DNA from: Callaeas wilsoni
Lineage: Eukaryota; Chordata; Aves; Passeriformes; Callaeidae
Direction of reading: 5' to 3'
Length of the DNA stretch: 64,000 nucleotides
Assembly (NCBI GenBank): GCA_013398955.1
Contig: VWPU01014016.1
Span: forward strand, 62,001 to 126,000
Shown: positions 27,301 through 39,835 of the stretch, one piece after another
Layout of the letters: the number at the start of each line of letters is the position of its first letter
How positions within the stretch are numbered: position 1 is the first letter of the stretch
The notes under the pieces: model-generated
Database searches by the model: none
What the model saw: the letters and a program-made list of their open reading frames with translations, nothing else
What the model was told of the DNA's origin: nothing
Made by a program: the position numbers and the translations under genes

Positions 27301-29908
27301 GTAAATTTCCATCAGTTCATTTAACTGACTGAATTTTAAAGCCCCACCTTGTCTGCTAAACTCAGTAAGCGCTAAACATTAAGAGGAATGGGAGCAGTCA
27401 GAGTGAAAGCGTGAAAAAGATATAAGGAAGACATTAAGATGACTGAGGGCACCCTTACACTGAGCAGTGGAGTATGGCACAAAGATTTGCAAAATATCAC
27501 ACAATAAATGAGCTCCAGAACAAGCAGCAATGTCAGAACCTCATTATTCGTGGGCTAATTACCCTTGCTGAGAAGCACCATATTAATGCAGTTATGGTTA
27601 TTTCCAAGATGCAAGATCCCTGGGTTTGTGGCTAAATCAAAACAAAAATTCATTTCTGTTAATACAAAACTTTTAAAATAGTGATTTTGGCAAAAGATAA
27701 CATTTAAAACCCCAGGCAGAATCCTCTTAAGCCTGTAATTGTAATTGTAGATATTTTTTGTAATATACAAGGCTAAACTCATTAGGACACAGAAGCAGAC
27801 CTGAAATCTCTCTAATGTCCTCCACAGCAGTCCTGGCAGCTTTGCAGAAGAGTGCAGCTCACTCTCTTTCTCTGCTTCACTGTGAGTAAAAGTTTGAACG
27901 AAAGCTTTGTCTCCTGCTCTGAGTAAAGGAGGAGAACCATTACATTCATCCTTTTCCACCAGTTCCAGTACCCAGACAACTACTGGCCACAGACAAAAAG
28001 ACTGACACTGTGATGGTGATTAACAAATTCTTTGGGGAGGTTTTGGTTTCATCTCTTAATCCAGTACATATTTCACAGAAGCGGTTTCAAAGACCAGAAG
28101 AAACCACCCTGAATTCCCCACAGCCTGCAGCAAAACAAGCTCCACAGGACCACGTTTCAAATTGTTTCCAAAACCTGGCAAAGAAGTAACTTAAGGAAAG
28201 GTGCTCTTTTTTCTCCCACTCTTCAAAACAAATACTCTGACCACTGTGTTACAAGGGTGGGCTTCCAGGGCTAACACTAAGTCCTTTAAAATTTGTTTCG
28301 GAATTAAACAAGTTTCATCAAATTAACCCCACTGCCACCATTAATCTATCAAATACTAGTTCTGTCAGATCACATTGTTGCCCTCAAACATTCATACAAA
28401 TATATTCTATGTCATCATATTAAGCACCTTCTAACTGCTTTGTTTGGACCTGCCTCTTTGTCCTGTAATTAGGAGCAACGGTATTTCCATACTATAAATC
28501 CATCATTAAAAAGATAAATCAGCTTTTACTCCAAGCACTCGGCTAAATTTTTAAACTGACAGTAATCCCAAAGCCCTCAGGTGTGAGCGTCATCAGCTTA
28601 TAAAAAACGTTTACATTACATGTCTGCTCATTTCCGTGAGTTCCTCCTGAGATTAAGGTAATGTATCCATACAAGCTGGAAAGAGCTTGGTAAAACCTCT
28701 CAGCTCCAATATTCACTTGTGTTGATTGTACCTGAACATGGTACATTGTGATCATTCACTCACTTTTTCATCCACATCTGTTTACGAAGGCAAATATTGC
28801 TCAACCAGAACTCTTTTGCATCAACAGAAAAAGTCTGACTTGTTACATTGGTTGTGATATATTCATGGCTCCTATCAGAGTACAGTAACACCACCAGCAG
28901 AACAGATCAACAATAAAATTAGATGGAACCTAATCATCTCTAGTAACTGTTTCTGTTTACTTGAAGACAAGCTCACACAGAGTGTAGCCTGCTCCCTGCC
29001 TCTGCATTTCCCAGGGACTCCTCAGACACACATCAGGAATGAGATACAGGCTAAACAGGTAAGCAGCAAGGTCTCAAATGCCTTCCCTCCCCAGAGTTCC
29101 AAGTTCAGGTCCTGTTGGTGACTGGAGATGCACCTTTCTGAGCATCAGCCTGTAATGGACCCCACTGTGTTGGAAGACAATGCCTTGCATTCACTCAACA
29201 CAACACGAGACTGAAACTGCCTGCCTATAAAGCACTTACAGGTGCTGTTTAGGTGTTCCTTAACCTATCAAATAGCCTTCCTGTCAGGAAAGGAGAGCCA
29301 GGGAAGGCCACCATTAAGCTGCAGGGTAACCTTGTGCCAGGAAAGGCTACCAGAATAGAGCAGTGTTGCCTGGCTTGGGCACACCAGCACAGAACACATC
29401 TTTAATACAAAATTGTCCAAAAAGTAAACTTTTCTCTTAAGCTATGCTTACTTCCTCTCTCTGAAGTAGAATTGGTTCTTATTGAGGCCCTTTTCTCTTA
29501 ATCAACATGGTTTTCCAGCACTTACTCCAGCATGAAGCAGCCCGTAGAGCCCTGCACACTGTTACTGCTATTGAGCCGTGCCACCTTCTGGCTCTCCCGA
29601 GAAACACAGGCTGCCTGGGAGCCGCCTCCGGAGTCCCAAACTCCTGCCGGAAAGGATGGCCCTGTATGTGTCTCGGCTGTTTCCACTCTGACTCTGGATA
29701 ATTTCAATAATAACTCTTTCCACAGTGAAGTATTTTTTCCTTATATACAGACAGAATTTCCCGAGGCAATTTGTCTGTTGTCTCTTGCCCTGTCCTTGTG
29801 CACCTTTGTGAAGAGTGTCTCCACCTTCTCCAGAAATACCTCTTAATAAGTGATATTTAATATTTGATTAATTTAATATTTGAAGAATGGAACTAGTTTC
29901 CCCTAAGC
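18381..29908. other. Long gene-free stretch
   Basis: No supported gene. I looked at open frames of 146 codons (24741-25181, +) and 134 codons (27555-27959, -). Neither shows a known domain, and both lie in ordinary mixed-composition sequence. A segment near 26340-26450 vaguely resembles CR1 but is too diverged to call. Confidence 0.5.
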
Positions 29909-30180
29909 CTTCTCTTCTCTTCTCTTCGCTTCTCTTCTCTTCTCTCCTCTTCTCTTCTCTGCTCTTCTCTTCTCTTCTCTCCTCTTCTCTTCTCTGCTCT
30001 TCTCTTCTCTTCTCTCCTCTTCTCTTCTCTGCTCTTCTCTTCTCTTCTCTCCTCTTCTCTTCTCTGCTCTTCTCTTCTCTTCTCTCCTCTTCTCTTCTCT
30101 GCTCTTCTCTTCTCTTCTCTCCTCTTCTCTTCTCTGCTCTTCTCTTCTCTTCTCTCCTCTTCTCTTCCCTTCCCTTCCCT
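29909..30180. repeat. TTCTC microsatellite with 35-bp higher-order period
   Basis: A pyrimidine-only array of TCTTC pentamers carries variant bases that recur every 35 bp: the 'cctcttctcttctctg' variant starts at 29946, 29981, 30016, 30051, 30086 and 30121, with a partial at 30156. Both strands are open for long distances (Ser/Leu-rich on +, Arg/Glu-rich on -) only because of the repeat composition. Confidence 0.95.
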
Positions 30181-31064
30181 AGGACAATCCCCCGGTTTCT
30201 GTGACTTTTCAAAAAGGATAACGTATCTTTGCAATGACACCAGCAAATTCTCAGCACTCTGAAATATACCCAAGCAGGGCCCACAGATCTTTTTCTTCTA
30301 TATTTATCTCCAATTTGTACAGTCCACAATCCACTTGATGCTACTATTGGTGGTGTGTTGTTCCAGCCCTGCTCTTTAGCAGAGAGCCAACACTGGTGGC
30401 TACACACGTACATAGGTCTGTCAGAAATACCTTATTTAAAACCTTGATAGAGCAATTCCAAGGCGTTTCATGGTTTGGTTTCAGATTTTTAATCTCCTGC
30501 TACTGAAACCAGGCAACTGTGTAAAAATAATCTGTTCTCATTAATGTTAAAACCAGCTTTCAAGTTTGTGTAAAAACATTTAAGTGATCTGAAAAAAAGC
30601 CTTACAATGATTTTTGGTTTCAATCTCATGGTCATTTGACACTTGTTACTTTGATTGCTTGGCAATAATATGAAGATATTATTTCACACCTGATATATAC
30701 ATATAAATATATATATAAAATTTACATTATTAGCTTTACTTGTCTGGGTGATCGCTTAAGAAATTCTGCAAAACCTCAGTGATTTAAAGGCAGGTTAACA
30801 GGATAACGGATACGCTAAGTCCATCCTGCGCTCAGAGGGAGCTCAGGTAACAAAAACAGTAGAAAAGTGCTCATATGAGAGTACCAGACTTTTCCTCCTT
30901 CCTAAATATCTGTAAGGCTGGTCTGGCCCTCAGCTGCAGCTTCGTGCACCAAGTGCAGGACTGATGAGACCTTCAAACAAGCAAATAGGTTCTCACCTAT
31001 TCCTGCAAGAGGTACTGCTTGCATAATGTTAGCAACCATCAAAAGCAGCCACAGAACAGTCCAG
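30181..31064. other. Gene-free stretch
   Basis: AT-rich sequence with a short (TA)-rich run near 30693-30720. Nothing else recognisable. Confidence 0.5.
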
Positions 31065-31145
31065 TGTGAAAGAGACTTTCAGGGGTCATGGAATTCAACC
31101 TCCTACTCAAAGCACAGGTCCAGCTCCGGGCAGCTGCATCATGAC
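31065..31145 (-). mobile_element. CR1 fragment
   Basis: The plus strand reads 'ggggtcatggaattcaacctcctactcaaagca', close to the reverse complement of the CR1 3' region. It is short and old, with approximate limits. Confidence 0.5.
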
Positions 31146-32769
31146 ACGAGCAAGCAGGATCGCAACTGGTCACCCTATGGAGTAATATCCCGTTTCACAT
31201 AGAATCTTCCGGCACATTGTAAACAAATGGCTAATCCTAAACCAGAGTGAGTTAAATGCGTGTTTTAAACACACTTCAGTGATCATATTTTAAGGGATTT
31301 GAGGCTATATCCCACTAATACCCTTACACAAATAATTAATTATTGTGGCATGTCCACACAAAGTACTTTTGGTTTTACATCCTTTATACGTAAGTTCTGT
31401 CCCTCAGCAATTTTTTAATTGCACAGAAAAAAAGACTGATGGAACAAGAGAGCTTTGGGGGCAGGGGAGGATCTGAGTTTGCTGCATGGAGTGAAATTAG
31501 ACTGCCACTTAACATACAAACCAGTAAGTATAACATTGCGAAGATTTTGCATGTCTTGTCATGTGAGGAAAAATACATAATACCCTTTTCACTGAAAAGT
31601 GAGGCTATAATGCAGGATAATTTAAAACACTATTTAAAATTAGAAGGCAGAAAAGATTAAGATTATTAGGACTGTTTTCTATGTGTACTTGAATTGTCTC
31701 TTCCACTGGTTTCCACTACATCAGGATCAGGAACCTGTTCCATCCCTTAGCCTAAATATGACTTGCTAAAATGAATACCAAGAGGATGCATTTTATATAT
31801 CTATATTTAAATAGTGTGTTTTGATGGAAATATGCTCAAATTTTTTATATTTACATTTTTATCATATTAAAGTACAGTACTTGCCCCATTTCAGATAGCT
31901 TTTCATATATGGTTTGTATTAGAATCACCTTAATCATAAATTATAAACACCAAGATAGTGTTTTGCAACGGGTTTAATTAACTAAAATGTACTTCAAGTG
32001 TGGTGGATTAAAAAAGGTCAGTTTATCAAAACATTCAAACTTAAAAATTTTATGTCTCATCAGGAAGATAAATAGAATTTGTAAGTAATGAGAGGTTATT
32101 GGTTTTGCAGGTCTATCAACAACTTGGAAGTCATAGAATTAGTAGCTCTTGCCCTCTACATCTAATTTGGAACTGAAAAGAAAATTTGTATTATTCCAAA
32201 TTCTGTGTTGTTTCAGATCTCTGAATAAACAGCTCAGTTACATGAAATCGTTCACCTGAAATGAAGGAAAAAGCTCTCTCTGAACCTGAGTGAAAGAACA
32301 CTTCTAAAAGGCATTAATAATAAAAGATATAATAAAACCAAAAGGTATTTCTATGAAACAACGTGGTCTTTGGCCTTCTTTAGCACAGGGGATGCCAGCA
32401 CAGCTTGCTGCAGTGTCCTTGCAGCAGTACGCCTGCTCCTGGGGCAGGGGTGGAGGGAGGTGATCTCTTCTCAGAGATGTCCAGTAGCAGAATGGGAGCA
32501 CTCCAGTCCTCCGGCAGCTTACCCTGGCTGGCACAAGCCCACCACCTGCCTTTGCCTGACACCTTTCCTGCCCCCCGCAGCCCCACCTTCCGCCCTGCCA
32601 TTGCCCAGCCAGGACTGCGTTACCCCCACCAGCTGCCCAAGCCCCCGCTCAGAGCTGCACCAAGCCCTGCCTTTGCCCTGCAGAGCCCCTGCCTGCCGCA
32701 GGCAGCTGCTCCCACCAGTACCTGTTCCTCTGCCCCATCCCCCCATCCTGCCCCGCTCCCCGCTGCCCA
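31146..32769. other. Gene-free stretch, GC rising to the right
   Basis: AT-rich until about 32340, then increasingly C-rich up to the minisatellite. The open frames that begin at 32370-32405 and run into the repeat have no recognisable domain before it and are attributed to composition. Confidence 0.5.
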
Positions 32770-33356
32770 GCCTGCCCCACCGGCTCTGGCACCATCCCTG
32801 CTCTGTGCCAGCCTGCCCCACCGGCTCTGGCACCGTCCCTGCTCTGTGCCAGCCTGCCCCACCGGCTCTGGCACCATCCCTGCTCTGTGCCAGCCTGCCC
32901 CACCGGCTCTGGCACTGTCNTCTGCCACTAGCCCTGCTCTGTGCCAGCCTGCCCCACCGGCCCTCCCCCCATCCCTGCCCTGTGCCCGCCTGCCCCACCG
33001 GCCCTGGCACCGTCCCTGCCCTGTGCCAGCCTGCCCCACCGGCCCTCCCCCCATCCCTGCCCTGTGCCCGCCTGCCCCACCGGCCCTGGCACCGTCCCTG
33101 CCCTGTGCCAGCCTGCCCCACCGGCCCTCCCCCCATCCCTGCCCTGTGCCCGCCTGCCCCACCGGCCCTGGCACCGTCCCTGCCCTGTGCCAGCCTGCCC
33201 CACCGGCCCTCCCCCCATCCCTGCCCTGTGCCCGCCTGCCCCACCGGCCCTGGCACCGTCCCTGCCCTGTGCCAGCCTGCCCCACCGGCCCTGGCACCGT
33301 CCCTGCCCTGTGCCAGCCTGCCCCACCGGGTCTGGCACTATCCCTGCTCTGTCCCA
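32770..33356. repeat. GC-rich 41-bp minisatellite with one N
   Basis: Fourteen units begin gcctgccccaccgg, spaced 41 bp apart (32770, 32811, 32852, 32893, then 32947 to 33316). Two variants, 'ccctggcaccgt' and 'ccctccccccat', alternate from 32947 to about 33274, giving an 82-bp dimer period. The unit at 32893 is 13 bp too long and holds the only ambiguous base (N at 32920), so copy number there is uncertain. The period is not a multiple of three, so the long Pro/Ala/Cys-rich (+) and Gly/Trp-rich (-) open frames are composition effects. Confidence 0.95.
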
Positions 33357-33869
33357 GTCCGCCCCACCATCCTGCCCTGGTTCCTGAACATCCACACACG
33401 CCCTCCCCAGGCCACCCCTGCTGGCTGGTGTTGTTGAGGATATAGAGCCAAGCCACAATGACAAGCCCTTCCCAAACAGTTTGTTTACTTCACCTGGGTG
33501 GAGGACATGTTTCTGTGTGTTTGAGAGTCAGGAGCTTCACCTTAAGATCACCATTTCTGATCTTCTGACATGGCTATTTCTCCAGCCACCATAGATTAGT
33601 CAGATTCTTCTCCAAGCTTCTCCTGTCACAACTGCTGTCCCTTTCCATCTTAGTTTTCCAGCTGCTCACTCTCCCGAACAAAGAGGGTGCCAGGAGGGAG
33701 GGAGCTGGATAACCTTCATTACCAACTACCACCAGAAAATGCTTGTCAGTGGCCACCATACCCAAACCACTGTGCCAGACAAGGAAACAGAAGCAGCAGC
33801 CAGAGAATGCTAAGAAAAGCACCTCTAACCTCTGGGATGTCCTAGGCCCTTCTGCCAGTTTCTGGGAGC

Positions 33870-33932
33870 TGGCTCGATGATGTCATGTGTTCCTTCCAAC
33901 TAAGGCTATTCTATGACTCTATGACTCCATGA
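33870..33932 (+). mobile_element. CR1 3' tail
   Basis: The end 'tgttccttccaactaaggctattctatgactctatg' matches the CR1 terminus with its tandem 8-bp 3' repeats. Only the last ~60 bp can be recognised. Confidence 0.7.
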
Positions 33933-36020
33933 AACTGTCTTAAAACAACCATCTTTCTGAAGGACAGGGAAAGCGTCCAAGCACTGCTTCTGAGATCTTT
34001 TGGGGAAACAAACCTTTTATGTTTCTCCCTGTGTTACAGAAGGCAAAGAAAATGCAACTCTCCTCAGTACAGATACAATTTCAAGTTTGGAAAAATAATC
34101 AGAGATCCTTAGATCTTTCATGTTTCTTCAAATCATATAGAACAAAGGTTTACAGCTGATTCCACATGGCTTTTTATTTTCTTCCAGGGAGAAATTAGAT
34201 TTCACAGTTGAAGGAACTTGGCTACATACAGAAAAAAGGGAGGTTATCATACCTTGCAGAAATTTGTACACAGCACAAGCCACTCTTTGCACTTTCTGCC
34301 CTCAAGAATCATCCATCTCTTCAGCACAACCATGCAAGCATGACCTGACAAGAGACTGCTCACAGAGGAAGGGCAGCCTGTGCAGGGAAAAGGCGGTGTA
34401 ACACAGACATATTTTATTCCTGGACCTGTAACCTCGTTTTAGAAAAAAAAAAAAAAAAGAGAGAAGGAAAAAGTCGAACACTTATTCTGGCATAATTTCT
34501 GCTGTTGTGGTTTCTTCTCCACAAGAGAAAAAAGAAGACCATTGTGCAGTGGATCTGGACAGGAAATAGTTTCATTTCGCTGTCAAGATTTTTTTTAGAG
34601 ATTGAAATTGTTTTCTTTCTTGAATTGTAATGAGAAGTCTAAATCTGGGTAATATTTTTTTTAAACTTCAGCCAGAGCACTCCAGTAATAAAGTGACTTA
34701 TACACGCTGCAGTGTAAGCAGCTGCTCCTTCAAAGGCTGAATACTCTGTATTCTGTTTCAGAGAAACAAGGGATATATAGTCTTTTTTGAGTCTTTTAGG
34801 TGTTTCTTTTAACTTGTACCTTTAAACTTCTATTGCACCCTTAGAACGAGATCACGCCCTTGCCACGGGCCCACAGACAAAGCGGCAGAAGGCTTTTAGA
34901 TCACACGGTGATCCAGGATGTCATTTACTATGCAAGGCCATACCCACAGACACCAAGTACATAAATCGAACAGAATATTTTTTTTTTCCACTAATTGCCT
35001 TAGAATGAAGAGCATGTCTCTTTTACGAAGAAAACAAAATTTTAACTATTACATTTAACTGCACTTTTCATTTTATTATATAAATATATTTAATGAATCT
35101 TGTAGGAGTTTACTAGCTATTTCATAACTTGTATTTGATATATTTAACATCTCTCCCTGCATTTTAATACTGTTTATTAACAAATAAGTGTTGCAAGGTA
35201 CAGTTTAACAAACATAATGTTCTAATAGTTATATGAAATGACATCATATGATAAACCCTTTTGCTGCTACTCATTTCTTGGCACAGCTTTGTCAAACCCA
35301 GCGATTGTTTTGCTAGTGTTTCCACAAGTAGTAATGGAAGTACTTGGCCTATTTTCTAAGCCCCACTAAGTGCAGGTTGTGGTCATTGCATGTGGCTTCA
35401 GCTGATTCTGTCTGGGCTCTCCGTGGTCACAGTGTTCGAGCTGATGTGGCTTAGGCACCTGGTCTCAAGTGAGCCATGTTATCAGTCCTGGCAGTTCAAG
35501 CAATTGATCTGATTAATTCAAGCACCAGTAGGTTAAGAAGTTTTGTAAAGATCACACAGTGACGACCCCAGGAAAAGGACCTGAAAATAGTGCTTTAAAA
35601 TACAGCAGCCAAAGTTCCATCTCCCCCATCCTTTTTCCTGGCCTCTTGCACCCGTGTGAGTCTCATGAACTTCAGTGGGAATGACAAGGTTTTTTACATT
35701 TTTTATCAAACCTAATATTTTAATTGCAATGACAGCTTCTCTAAGCTATGGTGAACTAACTTCTAACTTCATACTAGTTATTCCTGCAGCCAGTCAGGGC
35801 AAGTACCTGCCCTATAAGCCTGAGAAATTTCCTGAAGTGGGGTGCCTATTCCTCCTTTGCCCACATATAAAACTTATAGAGGGCAATGATCATATATTCA
35901 TTATTACAGTTTCTATAGTTGTTGTTTTCATATTAATAGTGGTAATAAAGTAGTAGTAATAAACAGTGTTAATTAATAATGGCAATAAAAGTAACTGTGA
36001 TGCTATTTTAGGGCAATATA
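33933..36020. other. Upstream region of the BMX relic
   Basis: AT-rich sequence with a 16-A run (34443-34458). I cannot identify a promoter or non-coding first exon for BMX here. A 92-codon frame at 35675-35953 ends in a hydrophobic Ile/Val run but has no known counterpart. Confidence 0.4.
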
Positions 36021-36147
36021 ATGGAGAAGAAAACAATTCTAGAAGAATTTTTAAAGTCACAACAGAAGTAAAATATCATCAATTAATTACAAGAAAAGAT
36101 TCTTTGTTCTGACAAAATCAAACACCTCTGATTATGAATATGACAAA
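36021..36147 (+). pseudogene. BMX: BMX exon: start codon and first PH strand, frameshifted
   Basis: The exon starts with ATG at 36021 (MEKKTILEEFLKSQQK), matching the start of BMX, which has an ILEELLLKRSQQKKK-type sequence. An extra T at 36069 then creates TAA (36069-36071) and shifts the frame. One base over, the sequence resumes as NYKKRFFVLTKSNTSDYEYDK, the expected first part of the PH domain. The expected donor after GACAAA reads GGCATAT, so no GT is present there. The next recognisable exon starts in phase 0 and fits this end. Confidence 0.85.
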
Positions 36148-37128
36148 GGCATATGAAATATATTTTTACAATAGGCTATTTTAAGATTTTCCAGTGCCAC
36201 TCTCATTTTCTTCTTTGAAACTTGATTAGATATTATGTGTTATAACAACAGATGTACTTTGTTTTGAGTTGAATTATAGGGTATCAAATCCTAGTTTCAT
36301 TTCAGGAAAACACTTATCTGCAGGCTTAGGAGTGTTTATATTCAAAACAACCCCAACAGTTGTGCTTACCATTGAGCATCTCTTTGTGTCCTTCCAAGAA
36401 GGACTTCAGCAAGTAATTAACATTGACATATGTTTACATACTGCCTTGGACAGGGATGTTTTCCTTGTTGAGGCTCTGCTCTCAACTGATGTAAATAACT
36501 GGCTTCAGAATTTACCTGTATGAGGCAGAATCTCATCCCTCACCTGCACAAAGCAGATGGTTAAACTATCCTTGTTACCTAAGGAATGACTGTATATCAC
36601 AAAAGGGTGGCTTTTCACGCAAAAGATCTCCCGTTGGGAATATATGTTCCAGGCAACTTCTTTCAATTTTTTGCTCCTTTTCATACATTTGAACTCCTGC
36701 TGTGAGTTACATCCCATTACATAACTGCAGGGAAGCTCATTGAGAATAAATTCCATTACCTTGCCAAAAATCACGAATGCCGCAGGTAGGCTTCTGACTT
36801 GCACTTAAGGTGTTTTCCCCTTAATTCCTCCTTTTTTTCCTCCAATTCCCCCCTTCTGCCCTGTGCTCCTGCAGCTGAAGCAGATGCTTTCTCAGGTGTA
36901 GGGCTGAGTCTTGCAAATCTTGTAACTGACTTAGAAAGGAATTTGATACATATATTAGATGCAGGAAGGCCATCAAGGAGACTTCTTATTACCTTTCTCT
37001 TAAAATTTGACAAACTTGAAGCTATGGCTTACATATCTTGAAACACAAAATTATACAAAATCATCCCGCTAGAATACTTTATATTGTGTTAACTTCAGTT
37101 TACAATCTGCTGTGGTTTTGTCTCTCAG

Positions 37129-37233
37129 GAAGAAGGAAGTGAAGGGAGGTCAATTAGAATTGAGAAAATCCAATTTGTTAAGATAGTGGATATTGAGGAA
37201 ACAATGCCTCCTGCAAGACAATATTCTTTTCAG
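37129..37233 (+). pseudogene. BMX: BMX exon: PH domain, second piece, open
   Basis: A 105-bp exon of 35 uninterrupted codons, with intact acceptor (tctctcag) and donor (CAG|GTTAGA). It reads EEGSEGRSIRIEKIQFVKIV and ends PPARQYSFQ. This aligns with the BMX PH segment that contains GSIEIKKI and ends ERQYPFQ. No lesion is visible in this exon. Confidence 0.88.
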
Positions 37234-37348
37234 GTTAGACATGAAATTTGTTTCATTTATGTTTCTTGTGAAATATGCCAGTTATCTTAAGGTTACACTT
37301 TGTGTACCTGTCCTAACCTGATATCGCTGAGTGCTACTGATACTGATA

Positions 37349-37412
37349 CTTTATGGCTGGACACAATGGTTTTAAAGCTCTTTTCCAACCTAAATAATTC
37401 TATGATTCTAAG
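37349..37412 (+). mobile_element. CR1 3' tail in BMX intron
   Basis: The sequence 'atggctggacacaatgg' runs to 'tccaacctaaataattctatgattcta', the CR1 terminus with its tandem tail. It lies about 115 bp after the second PH exon. Confidence 0.75.
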
Positions 37413-39770
37413 ATATTTACAGCAAAGAAAGAATCAGTCCCTGTTAGTAAAGCTGCAACTTTCCTGAAATATTTTAATTGACTGTCATGGAATTTAGATC
37501 AAATCTTGTTTCTTTCATGTTCACAAATCTATGAGATACTTGCTTTAATTTTATCTGGAATATATCTGTGTGATTATCATTTATTTTAAAGCAGAACTGA
37601 GCACATAAAATTCTTATTTTAATTCTCTCTGTCTAATTCCACTCATCTTTTTTGTCCTCAATGCCAAGAGCAGGATCTGCCCCCTGACTTTCTGATTACC
37701 TTCCAAATGTGTCACATTCAGGAAATCCAAGGCTGTGCCTTGTATCAGAAGATGCAGCTGCACAAAGCATATTTGTTCAAAAACTAAACGTCATGAGAAA
37801 AGCATAACTTCAAATTTGCTGCCTTTCATCAGTTTCAGGTGCCTGACTCAGGTTCCTCCTGAAGCCTCCATCAATCCCAATTCTGTGGGCAGTGGAACAA
37901 GAAGATGTGAGAAGTGGTCACAGATTCCCTGCTGGAGTGCCAGTGACAGACTGCCCCACCACAAGCAGCAGGCTGCTACAGTGAGTAACGGGTTACTGAA
38001 TAGTGCATTAATTCATGACCTGGCAATAACTGCCTTGCCCAAGAGCAAGGCCGTGACAGATAGTTGACATTTAAATGCCTGGTTGATCCTGGGTGTCATT
38101 CCAATCTTCCTTTTTCCTTCTCCCTCCTGCAATGTTGTGGCACCAAATGACACATTTATATTAAATTAGCGTATTTATGTCAGGAGCGCATAATTCAGTT
38201 AAGCAGGGAAAATGCTATAGTTTCAGGATAGGGGACTGGGAAAACTGCGTTTCTAAAAGAGACTTTAGGACCATGATAGCTGAACATAAATTCCTGCTGT
38301 GATGCTGTGGCCAAAGGAGCTAGTGGCGTCCTTGGACATGGAAGCAGGCACATATTGAGTAAAAGCACTCGAAGTATTTTGACACTGCTGTGATCACCAA
38401 GAGAATGTTGTGTCTGGTTCTGGTGACTGTAATTGAAGGAAGATGTTGAGAGCTGAACAGATGTCAAAGAAGAGGCTTGACAAAGACTAACAGACTGGAT
38501 GGATAACATGTTAAAGAGAAAAGCTCACAGGGCTGCACCATTTCATTGATCAATGTGTGTGTACTCACCAGTGGGAGTAAACATTTAACAAGATCTCTTC
38601 GGGCTAACACACAAAAGCAATAAAGTGGCGTTTGAAATTCTGTGCAGATGACTGAAAAGCAATGTACACGAGGGAAATGAAACCCTGAGCTAACACAGAC
38701 GCACACAGAGACAGCCCAGTACTAAACATGACCTAAAAAGCAAAACAGATGTTAGTTATTATCAGGTAGGCACTGAAGGAAGATAGGCTGAAAACAAGCC
38801 AAACAAGCTGATTGCTCATATTGTTAGTAGTAGTTAAGCTGTAGGACTAATTACTGAAGGATGTTATAGATTCTAGTTGTTTGCTTTAAAAGGTAACAGT
38901 GAATTCACAGAAGAAATATACCTCTCCAGGGGTATGAGGTATAACTGCACCACCTTTGGATCAGGGTTCTCTGATACTGTACAGCTGCCTTGAGCATATA
39001 TTTTTCCTCAGTATTTGTTGCTGGATGCTGCCAGTGACAGGTTCCTGGACTTGATGAGCGTTTGTTCTGGCCTTGTGTAACATGAGCCAGAAGCTGGAGG
39101 ATGAATGTGGAAAATCTGAAGTGGAAAGAAAGAGTTTACGTGCGGACTATAAGGTCTTCTATACACAGATGATGGGAATATCCAGAAATACTTGATGCCA
39201 TCCTTTGTTTCTGCAACTGTTCTTTAGGACACTTTGGCTAAGACAGTACAGGTTTATATTATTTAAATTTATACCTTTTCATGCGTGTGCTAAGCTTTTT
39301 TTAACATCATAGCTCCTGTAAAATGTAGCTTTTAGTATAATCAGGGGAAATAAAACACTGAATTATATCTGCCATGTTTTATCAAAAACTTAGTGACATT
39401 TTTACCTACAAAATAAACCGGATGGAATTATTTTTGTCTTTATTCTTAATATCCCTAGTTAAATTCTAGTCTTTGGATGTAAGACCCTTCTAGTCATGAT
39501 GTCTCATAAGATGGACAGGTAGGAGCAATAGAAATTGAGCAAGAGTGTATGGGTGAGTGTAAAACAATATCGTTTTATAAGCTAAACTCTTACTGTTTTT
39601 TTTTCTCTAAACAATGTGATTTCATTTGCATAATTTATATTAACATGCTTTTCTGACGTATTTTCTGTACAATTCAGTTGCAGTTATTTCAGGATTTTGG
39701 TCTTTATCTGTATTGACCTAGAGAGGAACATTTGTACAAGAGTATCCCCCAGGTGCCACATTTTCAGAAG

Positions 39771-39835
39771 CGAATTCTCTCATGTCTGTGTACGTGTTTA
39801 ACAGTGAAAGACCATGCTTGGTAGAGGGAACAGCC
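39771..39835 (+). pseudogene. BMX: Candidate BMX exon: PH domain, third piece (weak)
   Basis: After a possible acceptor (ttttcag), the bases 'ttctctcatgtctgtgtacg' and 'aacagtgaaagacc' resemble the DNA for the BMX PH segment LLYVYASNEES. The match needs a frameshift and is short. It lies in the right order between the second PH exon and the zinc-motif remnant. Confidence 0.3.

Noticed and set aside
27555..27959. 134-codon minus-strand frame
   Set aside because: No recognisable domain or exon structure.
29868..30413. 181-codon Arg/Glu-rich frame (-) and 105-codon Ser/Leu-rich frame (+)
   Set aside because: Both are translations of the TTCTC microsatellite.
32370..33464. Long open frames of 178-355 codons on both strands
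   Set aside because: They arise from a 41-bp GC-rich tandem repeat whose period is not a multiple of three, so every frame cycles through the same stop-free composition. The frames also span an N.
1..35999. Exons of the expected neighbour PIR or VEGFD upstream of BMX
   Set aside because: Searched by eye for their conserved motifs on both strands and found none; short diverged exons could still be missed.
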